Shown in pieces: positions 16,645 through 24,580 of a DNA stretch of 64,000 nucleotides; position 1 is the stretch's first letter; every line of letters begins with the position of its first letter. The stretch is taken from positions 546,501 to 610,500 of the forward strand of contig NZ_LN999809.1 in assembly GCF_001517665.2 (NCBI RefSeq), read 5' to 3'. Source of the stretch: Peptoniphilus phoceensis. GTDB lineage: Bacteria; Bacillota; Clostridia; Tissierellales; Peptoniphilaceae. Made by a program: the position numbers and the translations under genes. The notes under the pieces were generated by a model that had not been told where the DNA came from, did not search any database, and saw only the letters and a list, made by a program, of their open reading frames with translations.

Positions 16645-18393
16645 CTAAATATCTTCTATATTATTTTTTCCAAAAATTTCTTCTAACTTGTCTACTCCGT
16701 CTTTTTTTAATTTCATCCTTACTTCTATATTTGTATTATAAACATTATTAATTAAATCTCGTAAAATATTTTTATTATTTGGCATTACGCAGTAATCATA
16801 AAACAAGCTATCTTTTTCATCAAATACTAGCTCTAAAATATTGTCATGGAATTTTTCAGGTATAGCATGCTCAACAAAACCAGCATAACCTTTAGCTCCT
16901 CTAGATTCAAGTTCTCTTATTATCTTTGCCCAATCAGATTTAATTCTTTCAAGAGAAATATCTTGATTAGCTTTATTTCTATTTTCACTAGTATTATTTT
17001 CATCATTAATTATAGCAGATTGCCTTGATTTTTCAATTGAACTAGTTTTAGTATTTTTATTATTAGAAAGATTTTTTTTGTTTGACTCATAATTTAAATT
17101 ATCTTGATTTAAGTTATCATTAGATGTGTTTAAATTTTCATTATTATTTCTATTTTTATTGTATCCCTCAAAATCCCTATTATCTTCATAAGAATTATTT
17201 AAATTATTGTCAATAGGATTATAATTAGAATTTTTTACAAGATTATTTCCAGAAAATCTTATATTATTTATTTTTTCTTCTAATAATTTAATTCTATTTT
17301 CTAAATTTTCTCCTGACCTTCTCTTGCAAATTTTTATTGCATTCATTTCAAATACAACTCTTTTATTATCTGAATACTTTATTTCAAGAGAAAGATCTTT
17401 TAATAGTTCAATTATAGACAATAAATCTTCAAGTTCTACTTTCCCAGCAAGTTCATTGAACTCCTTCATATAAGTTGTATAAACTATTTTTTTGGGATTT
17501 TTTAAAGTTTTAACCAAAAGAATATCTCTAAAGTGACTTAATATTTGAGAAGAAAGTGTATTAAAGTCCACTCCTTCTTTATAAATTTCATCTATTGTTA
17601 AAAGAGACTCGCTTATGTTTTTTTCTATAAGAGCTTTTGAAAATGAAAATAATAAATCCGAAGATGATATTCCCAGTACTTCCATGGCATCTTCTAATTT
17701 TATATGATCTTTATTTTTTGTTAAAAGCTGGTCAAGAACTGAAAGAGCATCTCTCATTGCACCATCTGCAGTTTTAGCAATTAATGTAAAAACTTCATCA
17801 TCACAAGATTTTCCCTCTAATTCAGTAATTCTTTTTAAATTTTCTACTATATCATCTATGGAAATTCTCTTAAAATTAAATTTTTGAGATCTAGATAATA
17901 TTGTAGCTGGTATTTTTTCAATCTCCGTCGTTGCTAAAATAAATATTAAATGTCTCGGTGGCTCTTCTAAAATTTTAAGAAGAGCGTTGAAGGCTCCTTT
18001 AGAAAGCATGTGAACTTCATCAATAATATAAACCTTGTATTTAAGAGACTGAGGAGGATATATTACTTTATCCTTCAATTCTCTAATATCGTCTACTCCA
18101 TTGTTACTTGCTGCATCCATTTCAACAACATCTAAAACTGATTCACTTAAAATTTTTTTACAGTTTTCGCACTCGTTACATGGATTTCCATCTACTGGAT
18201 TAAGACAATTTACCGCTCTTGATAAGATTTTTGCGGCAGAAGTCTTGCCAGTGCCCCTAGTTCCTTGAAATATATAAGCGTGACTAATTTCATTATTTCT
18301 AACTTGATTTTTTAAAGAAGCTACTACTGCTTCTTGTCCGTATAATTCATCAAAGGTCTTCGACCTGTATTTTCTATATAATGCTTTGTACAT
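16645..18393 (-). CDS. dnaX: DNA polymerase III subunit gamma/tau
   Basis: The clamp-loader ATPase. Walker A GTRGTGKTS, a Cys4 zinc module between about residues 63 and 82 (CLN...CNECENC), IIDEVHML as Walker B and the ATTEIEKIPATILSRSQ sensor region are all present. Residues about 370-490 form an Asn/Lys-rich low-complexity linker before a short C-terminal domain, so the protein (582 aa) is the long tau-like form. No slippery sequence for programmed frameshifting was obvious. It leads the dnaX-ybaB-recR operon. The SRP RNA gene often found upstream in Firmicutes was not recognised here. Confidence 0.94.
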   Translation of the reverse strand: MYKALYRKYRSKTFDELYGQEAVVASLKNQVRNNEISHAYIFQGTRGTGKTSAAKILSRAVNCLNPVDGNPCNECENCKKILSESVLDVVEMDAASNNGVDDIRELKDKVIYPPQSLKYKVYIIDEVHMLSKGAFNALLKILEEPPRHLIFILATTEIEKIPATILSRSQKFNFKRISIDDIVENLKRITELEGKSCDDEVFTLIAKTADGAMRDALSVLDQLLTKNKDHIKLEDAMEVLGISSSDLLFSFSKALIEKNISESLLTIDEIYKEGVDFNTLSSQILSHFRDILLVKTLKNPKKIVYTTYMKEFNELAGKVELEDLLSIIELLKDLSLEIKYSDNKRVVFEMNAIKICKRRSGENLENRIKLLEEKINNIRFSGNNLVKNSNYNPIDNNLNNSYEDNRDFEGYNKNRNNNENLNTSNDNLNQDNLNYESNKKNLSNNKNTKTSSIEKSRQSAIINDENNTSENRNKANQDISLERIKSDWAKIIRELESRGAKGYAGFVEHAIPEKFHDNILELVFDEKDSLFYDYCVMPNNKNILRDLINNVYNTNIEVRMKLKKDGVDKLEEIFGKNNIEDI

Positions 18394-18496
18394 TCTCTCA
18401 CCTTGTAATAATTATACATGAAATTTTACTATTATAAATTATTTTTAAATATTTATAATTGATTTTATTTTTATTCCAAAAATATTTAACAACATC

Positions 18497-18526
18497 TTCA
18501 CATAGTTTTCACATGGCAAGTATAGT
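18497..18526 (+). promoter_or_regulatory. Promoter of the Ala/Glu-rich lipoprotein gene
   Basis: TTCACA (18497-18502) and TATAGT (18521-18526) are separated by 18 bp, 53 bp before the ATG. A strong AGGAGG follows at 18563-18568. Confidence 0.5.
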
Positions 18527-18578
18527 ATATAGACAAATCAAAGAAACAAAATGTTTCAAATTAGGAGGATTTATTAAA

Positions 18579-18860
18579 ATGAAAAATTTAAAGAAATTAG
18601 CAAGTGTTGGAATGATCTCTGTATTAATGTTAGGCATGGTAGCTTGCCAAGGCGCTAACAACAAAGCAGAAGAAGCTGCAAACGCTAAAAACAACGCTGT
18701 AGAAGAACAAGCTGAAGCTAACAAAGCTCAAGTAGAAGCTAACGCTAAAGAAGCTGAAGCTGAAGTAGAAGCTGAAGAAGAACAAGCTAAAGAAGAAATC
18801 AACGCTGAAAAAGAAGCAGCTACTACTAACGAAACTGCAACTGAAGAACAAGCAAAATAA
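18579..18860 (+). CDS. Small Ala/Glu-rich lipoprotein, function unknown
   Basis: A 93-residue precursor with a signal peptide and lipobox-like MVAC (Cys23). The mature part of about 70 residues is almost only Ala, Glu, Lys, Asn and Gln, with no aromatic residues, and probably forms one long helix or coiled coil. The start ATG at 18579 has TTAGGAGG upstream. Codons differ from neighbours: AAC, GCT, ATC and GAA dominate in an otherwise T/A-ending genome, which suggests strong expression. It is monocistronic with its own promoter and terminator. It looks like an abundant surface spacer or envelope lipoprotein, but no family was recognised. Confidence 0.8.
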   Translation: MKNLKKLASVGMISVLMLGMVACQGANNKAEEAANAKNNAVEEQAEANKAQVEANAKEAEAEVEAEEEQAKEEINAEKEAATTNETATEEQAK

Positions 18861-18875
18861 TTTAGCTTAACTTTT

Positions 18876-18905
18876 AAAGAAGCCTTTCGGGGCTTCTTTT
18901 TTTAC
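18876..18905 (+). terminator. Terminator of the small lipoprotein gene
   Basis: A 9-bp stem AAAGAAGCC/GGCTTCTTT with a TTTCGG loop followed by seven or more T. Confidence 0.92.
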
Positions 18906-19004
18906 ATAAATTTAACTTATAAGTATTTTTTTTAATTATTAAAATTTTATATACTATAATTTGTTTTTAGTATATAAAAGATTAATCTAGATAAAAAAAT
19001 ATGT

Positions 19005-19010
19005 TATAAT
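19005..19010 (+). promoter_or_regulatory. -10 box upstream of the zinc-ribbon membrane protein
   Basis: A perfect TATAAT. A start site near 19017 would leave the ATG at 19028 without a ribosome binding site and supports the TTG at 19046. Confidence 0.45.
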
Positions 19011-19045
19011 TAAAATTACAGAATTTTATGAAAGAAGGTGTTACA

Positions 19046-20821
19046 TTGTTTTGTCCAAAATGCGGAAATCCAGTTTCTAAAGATGACAACTTTTGTGCTT
19101 CATGTGGCCACAACTTAAAAGACGTAAAAATAAATATTACACCAAATAAGAAAAGCTTTGAAGACACCAATAAGGTTAAAAAAGTTAGCGAGCACACTAG
19201 AGTTTTCAATCCAAGATCTCTAGATGCAATTGACACTACTGATGAACTTAAAAATATTATAGATGAAGTAGATAGAAAAATATCTAAAAATATTAAAGAT
19301 TATGAAAATAATAATCTTCAATCAAAATCTACTATTAATGACGATAAAAAAATAAAAAATAAAAGCAAAGAAAGTTCAAATAATTCAAAAGTTGAAAAAA
19401 GAGGTCTTCTAAAAAAAGACACTTCTAAAACTTTAGATAAAAATGAAGAAAATAAAATAAACAACAATTTTTTTGATGACTTAGATGATAAATCTACTTC
19501 AAATCAAATGAGTCAAAAAGAACTTGTGAGAAGAGTCCAAGAAGAACTTAAAAAATCAAATTTTGATGAAGAAAATAAAAAGAAGACTTCATCAGATAAA
19601 AATAGAGATTCTAAGTCAACTTTAGATAATTCTTTTGAAAATTTTGACTATCAAAATAATGACAATAAATCTTCTAAAAAATTTTCCATTAAAGAAAAAT
19701 GGAATAATTTTATAAGAGAAGATGACGATGAATTTTCGATTTTTGCTGATTTGAGAGATGATACAAAGAAAAAGGAAGATACTAGAAATCTAGAAATTAG
19801 TAAATCTGTTGAAGATACAGATAAAAGTTTCGAAAATACTCTTAGTACTCCAAAAATTGACATAGAAAATGCTATAAAAAAATCTGAAGAAGAAAAGAAA
19901 AAATCAAAAAAAGATTCTAAGATTTTTAATTCTAATTCCAAGTCAGATTTATCTAATCTTAATGATTTAAAAGTTTCTAATTCTGATAATAAGAACAAAC
20001 TTAGCAAAAATAAAGAAGATTCTCTCAAAAAATCTTCAAAAACTGAAAATAAAATAGAATATGGCGAAAATAAAGAAAAAAATAAGCTTAAGGAGAAAGA
20101 AAATTTAAAGGAACTTTTCTCTTTTAATGATAAAGGTGAAAAACCTGTTAAAGATAAAGAAAAAGTTACTTCAAATGTTGAAAAATCTTTTGAAAAAAAT
20201 ATTTCACAAAAGGCAAATAAATTGGAGTCAAAAATATCAAATTCATCTCAAGGAATTGATAAGGCTTTAAATTTCATTGAAAAAATTACTGAAAAATTAT
20301 CTGACTATATTGGATCTTTCGGTTCAAAAGAAAGTAAAATTGTGATAGCTACTGGAATCGTATTAAATGCAATAATGCTTTTTATTGGTAGCGGATCTTT
20401 TAAATTAATTTTAATACTATTTTTATTATTGAAATTAGTTTTTGATTATTTTGAATTTTATATTCCTCTTAATATAGCAACTGAAAGAGATAACATAGAT
20501 ACATCATATCCAGAAGTTAGAAAATACGCACTTATTAATTGGATAATTTGTAAATTAGTTCTATTTGTAGGATTTATAATTTCACCATTTGGCGGATTTT
20601 TTAAGTACAATATGTTACAAGCTCTAACTGCTATGCCTCTTGCTACTTTAATTCTCATTGGTCTTTCTCTTTTAATAGCAATTACTCTTTATAGAGATAG
20701 CTTTGTTGGAAGATCAAAAATTAATTTTATTGGTTGGTATGCAATAGCTTTTACACTTTTTGAACTTTTATTTAAAATGATTTGGTTCATTATTAATTTT
20801 ATATTTGTAACACTATTCTGA
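19046..20821 (+). CDS. Zinc-ribbon protein with long disordered linker and C-terminal membrane domain
   Basis: About 591 residues. It begins with a double zinc ribbon, FCPKCGNPVSKDDNFCASCG. Residues about 30-410 are a low-complexity Lys/Ser/Asn/Asp/Glu segment, probably disordered. The last 170 residues hold about five hydrophobic segments (from ESKIVIATGIVLNAIMLF to the C-terminus). The TTG at 19046 is chosen because GAAGGTG lies 5 nt upstream; the in-frame ATG at 19028 has none. The zinc ribbon would be cytoplasmic. The domain plan resembles uncharacterised zinc-ribbon membrane proteins of Firmicutes; function unknown. It is monocistronic, between two terminators. Confidence 0.8.
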   Translation: MFCPKCGNPVSKDDNFCASCGHNLKDVKINITPNKKSFEDTNKVKKVSEHTRVFNPRSLDAIDTTDELKNIIDEVDRKISKNIKDYENNNLQSKSTINDDKKIKNKSKESSNNSKVEKRGLLKKDTSKTLDKNEENKINNNFFDDLDDKSTSNQMSQKELVRRVQEELKKSNFDEENKKKTSSDKNRDSKSTLDNSFENFDYQNNDNKSSKKFSIKEKWNNFIREDDDEFSIFADLRDDTKKKEDTRNLEISKSVEDTDKSFENTLSTPKIDIENAIKKSEEEKKKSKKDSKIFNSNSKSDLSNLNDLKVSNSDNKNKLSKNKEDSLKKSSKTENKIEYGENKEKNKLKEKENLKELFSFNDKGEKPVKDKEKVTSNVEKSFEKNISQKANKLESKISNSSQGIDKALNFIEKITEKLSDYIGSFGSKESKIVIATGIVLNAIMLFIGSGSFKLILILFLLLKLVFDYFEFYIPLNIATERDNIDTSYPEVRKYALINWIICKLVLFVGFIISPFGGFFKYNMLQALTAMPLATLILIGLSLLIAITLYRDSFVGRSKINFIGWYAIAFTLFELLFKMIWFIINFIFVTLF

Positions 20822-20854
20822 TAAATAATTAAACTTATTTTATATTTATACTCT

Positions 20855-20887
20855 AAAAGAGACCAGAAAAATATCTGGCCTCTTTTT
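20855..20887. terminator. Bidirectional terminator between convergent genes
   Basis: AAAAGAGACCAGA pairs with TCTGGCCTCTTTT (one mismatch) around a 6-nt A-rich loop. It serves the zinc-ribbon gene (+) and the GNAT-like gene (-). Confidence 0.85.
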
Positions 20888-20900
20888 CTTTTATATTAAA

Positions 20901-21566
20901 TTAAATAAACTTTACTTCTTTAAATAAAATATATCCTTCGCCGTCTACAGAGATTCCGAAATAATTATCTTTAAAAGCTTTTCTTAAATCTTCTGTTTCG
21001 TCTGCATGTATCGTCCTTTCTCTACCAGTGAATTTTAAATTTAAGTCATCTGATTTTAATAAAATAAAACGATCGTAGCCTTCAGGAGAATATTCATCAG
21101 GATATTTTTTTCTTAAAGACACAAGCATGTAACCAGAATCTAAAGTGTTTTTATAAGATCTATAATTCTTTGGTGATATAGTTGACATCTTATTTGTAAA
21201 TTTAGAATCGCTATATTTTTTTTCAAGTTTTTCTCTAGTTAAATTTTGAAGATTTCTTCCCCTATATTCCTTTAAAACAACAACTGTATCATTTACAATT
21301 ACAGACTTTGGGTCTATATAAAAATCTACATCATTAGCTAAATTATCTTCTAAGTCGGGTACTTTTAAACTTCTATATGCTACAAGTTTATCTTCATCAT
21401 AAACCCCAACAAAAGCTCCCCCACCGTCAATTAAATGTTCCAAATCATCTTTTGTATCGTGAGAAAATATTTCTTTATTTTCAATACCTTCATAAACTTC
21501 AGATGTCAGCTCGTAAATTTCATCTATATCTTCTTTTCCTAAAAATTTAAAAATTAATTTTTCCAT
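20901..21566 (-). CDS. GNAT-like N-acetyltransferase domain protein
   Basis: A protein of about 221 residues with a GNAT-type layout: an N-terminal FKFLGKEDIDEIYEL helix, a central strand FVGVYDEDKLVAYRSL, and an acetyl-CoA loop candidate VVLKEYRGRNLQNLTREKL (QxxGxG replaced by R-G-R-N-L-Q). A second half, ending in the sequence around LKFTGRERTIHADE, shows no clear family. The ATG at 21566 has GAGG upstream; an earlier TTG was rejected. The substrate is not known. The gene is isolated, with no operon partner. Confidence 0.65.
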   Translation of the reverse strand: MEKLIFKFLGKEDIDEIYELTSEVYEGIENKEIFSHDTKDDLEHLIDGGGAFVGVYDEDKLVAYRSLKVPDLEDNLANDVDFYIDPKSVIVNDTVVVLKEYRGRNLQNLTREKLEKKYSDSKFTNKMSTISPKNYRSYKNTLDSGYMLVSLRKKYPDEYSPEGYDRFILLKSDDLNLKFTGRERTIHADETEDLRKAFKDNYFGISVDGEGYILFKEVKFI

Positions 21567-21578
21567 AATATACCTCAA

Positions 21579-21998
21579 TTAAAATATTTTTCAAAATAAT
21601 ATCTTTTTATTTATATACAACAATTAATATCATTTTATAATAATTTTTTAGAATAATCTACTTTAATTAGAAAATTAGTGTTCATAATTATCTTGATTTT
21701 ATATGTCATTATAATATAATTTTTGATTTTTTTATTGTATATTTTTCTTATAAGAATTATATTTTCTCCATACAATTCAAACGATTTAAAATCATATTTT
21801 ACTTTCTTTATAATTTTAAAATCGACTAAAAGCCTAGCATATTAAGATTTTAAACGATAAGTATAAATTACTTTTTTAAATTAAAAAGTTTAATATTTTT
21901 ATTATTTATCAAGATAAATTATTGAATATATGGTAGGATTATGATAATATTTACTTAGATAAAATGTAAAATAAAATTTAATAATATAAGGAGGCAAT
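21579..21998. other. 420-bp AT-rich intergenic region upstream of gltS copy 1
   Basis: No ORF or RNA gene is recognised. Near its right end are a perfect palindrome ATTTATC-aa-GATAAAT (21904-21919), a -10-like TATGATAAT near 21940-21948, the 14-mer TTAGATAAAATGTA (21955-21968) shared with the second gltS copy, and AAGGAGG before the ATG. Confidence 0.6.
21955..21968 (+). repeat. Conserved 14-mer 5' of gltS copy 1
   Basis: TTAGATAAAATGTA recurs exactly at 24552-24565 before the second gltS gene. Its first 12 bases are complementary, with one G.T pair, to CATTTTATCTAG found just 3' of each gltS gene. Confidence 0.6.
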
Positions 21999-23231
21999 AT
22001 GGAATTTATCAGAGAAAATGGAATTCTTACAATTAATTTAGATTCTATCTTAACTTTGGCTCTTGCAGTAATTGTTCTATTAGTAGGTTATGGAATAAAG
22101 AACAAATCAGCATTCTTGAGAAAGTACTGTATACCTGCTCCTGTTGTTGGTGGATTTTTATTCATGTTTATCACTTTCATAGGTTATAAGACAAACTCTT
22201 TTAACTTTACATATGAAAATATTTTCCAATCTACTTTTATGTTGGCATTTTTCACAACTGTTGGACTTGGAGCAAATTTAAAAATACTAAAATCTGGTGG
22301 TAAACTCTTGATTATCTATTGGTTAGTTTGTGGATTTTGTTCCCTAGTACAAAATACAATAGGTATTGGTATTTCAAAAACTATTGGACTAGAACCAGCA
22401 TATGGAATGCTCGCTTCCTCTATCTCGATGATAGGTGGACACGGCGCTGCTCTAAGTTATGGAAATACATTTGCTGAAATGGGTTATGCACAAGCACCTG
22501 TTGTTGGAGCTGCTGCAGCAACCTTTGGACTAATTTTTGGAGTTATTATTGGTGGTCCTCTTGGTAGAAGATTGATTGTTAAAAATGGTTTAAAAGCAAG
22601 TACAGAAGATGATTTTGATTCTTCAGCTCTTGATAATTTATTTAAAGAAGAAAAAGTTGATCTTACAAATTTAGATATTATTAAAAATGTTGCAGCTATA
22701 ATTATTTCAATGGCTCTTGGTACTTTGGTTTCCAAATTCATAGGAAAGCTTATAGATATGCAATTCCCTGATTACGTTGGCGCCATGTTTATTGCTGTTA
22801 TTTTAAGAAATATTAATGAAAAAGCACATTTCTATAGATTTGGTTCTAATTTAGTCGACGGCATTGGTGATGTAATGCTAAATCTTTATTTAGCTTTAGC
22901 ACTTATGACATTAAAATTATGGGAACTTCAAGATTTAATGGGTGGAGTTCTGATAGTATTAATTTTCCAAGTAATCTTTATGTTGATTTATGCTTACTTT
23001 ATAGTATTTAGAGTTTTAGGCAAAAATTATGATGCAGCTGTTATGTGTGCTGGACTTTGTGGCCACGGATTAGGTGCAACTCCTTCAGCAATAGTTAATA
23101 TGACAGCAATCAATGAAGAGTATGGAATGAGTAGAAAAGCTATGATGATTGTTCCTATAGTTGGAGCATTTTTGGTAGATATAATATACCAACCAATAGT
23201 TTTGACATTTATAAAAACCTTTGTAAAATAG
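21999..23231 (+). CDS. gltS: Sodium/glutamate symporter, copy 1
   Basis: A 410-residue ESS-family Na+:glutamate symporter with about 10-12 membrane helices in two inverted halves. Family hallmarks include the Gly-rich segment SMIGGHGAALSYGNTF and, in the second half, AGLCGHGLGATPSAIVNM. The AAGGAGG site lies 6 nt before the ATG. It is about 90% identical by eye to the gene at 24581-25813. The large number of silent differences shows this is not a recent copy. It probably takes up glutamate for fermentation or osmotic balance in an amino-acid-fermenting anaerobe. Confidence 0.93.
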   Translation: MEFIRENGILTINLDSILTLALAVIVLLVGYGIKNKSAFLRKYCIPAPVVGGFLFMFITFIGYKTNSFNFTYENIFQSTFMLAFFTTVGLGANLKILKSGGKLLIIYWLVCGFCSLVQNTIGIGISKTIGLEPAYGMLASSISMIGGHGAALSYGNTFAEMGYAQAPVVGAAAATFGLIFGVIIGGPLGRRLIVKNGLKASTEDDFDSSALDNLFKEEKVDLTNLDIIKNVAAIIISMALGTLVSKFIGKLIDMQFPDYVGAMFIAVILRNINEKAHFYRFGSNLVDGIGDVMLNLYLALALMTLKLWELQDLMGGVLIVLIFQVIFMLIYAYFIVFRVLGKNYDAAVMCAGLCGHGLGATPSAIVNMTAINEEYGMSRKAMMIVPIVGAFLVDIIYQPIVLTFIKTFVK

Positions 23232-23239
23232 AATATTTG

Positions 23240-23251
23240 CATTTTATCTAG
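23240..23251 (+). repeat. 12-mer 3' of gltS copy 1, inverted relative to the 5' element
   Basis: CATTTTATCTAG lies 8 bp after the stop and before the terminator. It is the reverse complement, with one wobble, of TTAGATAAAATG upstream of the same gene; the same arrangement flanks copy 2. Confidence 0.6.
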
Positions 23252-23255
23252 TAAA

Positions 23256-23296
23256 AAATACCAGGTTAATTAATTTATTAGCCTGGTATTTCTTTT
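23256..23296 (+). terminator. Terminator of gltS copy 1
   Basis: A 10-bp stem AAATACCAGG/CCTGGTATTT with a 16-nt loop and a T-rich tail. The A-rich 5' flank allows it to work for the converging DUF3793 gene as well. Confidence 0.8.
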
Positions 23297-23324
23297 GTCT
23301 TAATTATTTAATTTTTTATAAATT

Positions 23325-23915
23325 TTAAATCGTCCCATAATTTCTCAAGATATTTTTCATTTCAATAACCTTAACTTCGTCAAATTTTTTGAAAGCTTCT
23401 AAAGAACTTTTTTCATTATTAAAGCACTTCCAATATCCTGAGCATTTACAAAATCTTTTATCTTTTAATTGAAAATCAATAACATCTTTCAAGGGATAAC
23501 CTAAAAATATACCTATTTCATGAGGGCATTTATTTATAAATCTAATTTTTAAAAAATTTAAATAATCTTTTACTGTTTTACATGAATTATAACCACATGA
23601 ATTTAAATAATTAATTATTTTTTCTTGTGAAAGTTTCTTTATTAAGTTTTCAATTTTAAAAAAATAAACTAAGATGAAATCTTCTCCTTCTTTCAATTCA
23701 AAAAAATCTAGGCAAAGAGATTCTCTTATAAATAATCTATTTTTTATCCAATAATCTTTTAAAGGTCTTTTACCATTTCTAAAATTCATCATAGTTCCAA
23801 GTTTAAGATCTTTAAGAGTTGGAGCAACTGTAGATTTAATAAGTGCAAGTATATAATCAAAGTCTTTAAAATCGTCAATAAATTTTAAAAATTCAATTAA
23901 AACTTCTTTATACAT
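23325..23915 (-). CDS. DUF3793 family protein
   Basis: A 196-residue soluble protein of the DUF3793 family, recognised from the conserved RFINKCPHEIGIFLGYPLKD region and the Cys/Trp segment FCKCSGYWKCF. There are seven cysteines, several near the C-terminus. It starts on the last base of the flavodoxin gene, so the two are translationally coupled. DUF3793 genes commonly neighbour flavodoxins in anaerobic Firmicutes. The biochemical role is not established; a redox partner or an accessory to flavin metabolism is only an inference from that pairing. Confidence 0.8.
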   Translation of the reverse strand: MYKEVLIEFLKFIDDFKDFDYILALIKSTVAPTLKDLKLGTMMNFRNGKRPLKDYWIKNRLFIRESLCLDFFELKEGEDFILVYFFKIENLIKKLSQEKIINYLNSCGYNSCKTVKDYLNFLKIRFINKCPHEIGIFLGYPLKDVIDFQLKDKRFCKCSGYWKCFNNEKSSLEAFKKFDEVKVIEMKNILRNYGTI

Positions 23916-24343
23916 TATGACCTCGCTAAGTCTCTTCCAAGAGCTTCACATTCCTCTATTGCTGCTTCATCAGGATTATCATAAGCGGCAAATCCATCTG
24001 CAATTAACCTAGCTCCAGTACCTTCAATTTCTTCTTGCCAAAGCTTCATCCATTCACCCTCTGCCCACTCATAGGATCCAAATAAAATGATATTTTTCCC
24101 AGATAAAAATGAATTTACCTTGTCCATAAATGGACGCATTTCAGTTTCTTCTAATTCTTCTGCACCCATAGCAGGGCAACCAAAAGCTATCCTATCGACA
24201 TTTTTTACATCCTCTTCTGTAGCACTTGAAACTTGCAATAATTTTACTTCTGCTCCTTCCCTTTTAGCTCCTTTTACAATAGCTTCTGCCATTCTTTCAG
24301 TATTTCCAGTTCCAGACCAATAAATTACATTAATTTTTTTCAT
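23915..24343 (-). CDS. Short-chain flavodoxin
   Basis: A 142-residue FMN-binding electron carrier. The phosphate-binding loop is WSGTGNTERMA near the N-terminus, and FGSYEWAEGEWM matches the aromatic loops over the isoalloxazine ring. The length is that of short-chain flavodoxins. It is upstream of and overlaps DUF3793 by one base, and both lie between the two gltS copies on the opposite strand. Electron donor and acceptor are unknown; in anaerobes flavodoxin replaces ferredoxin under iron limitation. Confidence 0.92.
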   Translation of the reverse strand: MKKINVIYWSGTGNTERMAEAIVKGAKREGAEVKLLQVSSATEEDVKNVDRIAFGCPAMGAEELEETEMRPFMDKVNSFLSGKNIILFGSYEWAEGEWMKLWQEEIEGTGARLIADGFAAYDNPDEAAIEECEALGRDLARS

Positions 24344-24551
24344 TTTTTTCTCCTTTTATTTTGATATTATTTATCTTTTATATTAAACTCTTTTTAATTT
24401 TTTAATTACAATAAATTATTGTAATTATTTAAATTAGCTATTAAAAATTGAAACATTAATATCGATAAATAAATATTTTTAGTTTTTTATTTCTAAACGT
24501 AAGAAATTAGCCATTTTCTTGTAAGAAATAAAAATTCATGATACCATTTTA

Positions 24552-24565
24552 TTAGATAAAATGTA
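24552..24565 (+). repeat. Conserved 14-mer 5' of gltS copy 2
   Basis: TTAGATAAAATGTA, identical to 21955-21968, 15 bp before the ATG of the second gltS copy. The surrounding intergenic sequence differs from copy 1, so this short block stands out. A weak promoter (TTCTTG, 17 bp, TGATAC) lies just upstream. Confidence 0.6.
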
Positions 24566-24580
24566 TACAAGGGAGGAAAA

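Noticed and set aside
18394-18578. SRP RNA (ffs) gene upstream of dnaX
   Set aside because: The position is common for ffs in Firmicutes, but no GC-rich SRP fold or conserved loop sequence is present.
18509-18851. Minus-strand frames opposite the small lipoprotein gene
   Set aside because: They are Ser/Phe-rich shadows of Glu/Lys/Ala codons; the plus-strand gene has signal peptide, binding site, promoter and terminator.
21579-21998. Possible riboswitch or small RNA upstream of gltS copy 1
   Set aside because: The sequence is almost only A/T with just one short palindrome; no known leader motif was recognised.
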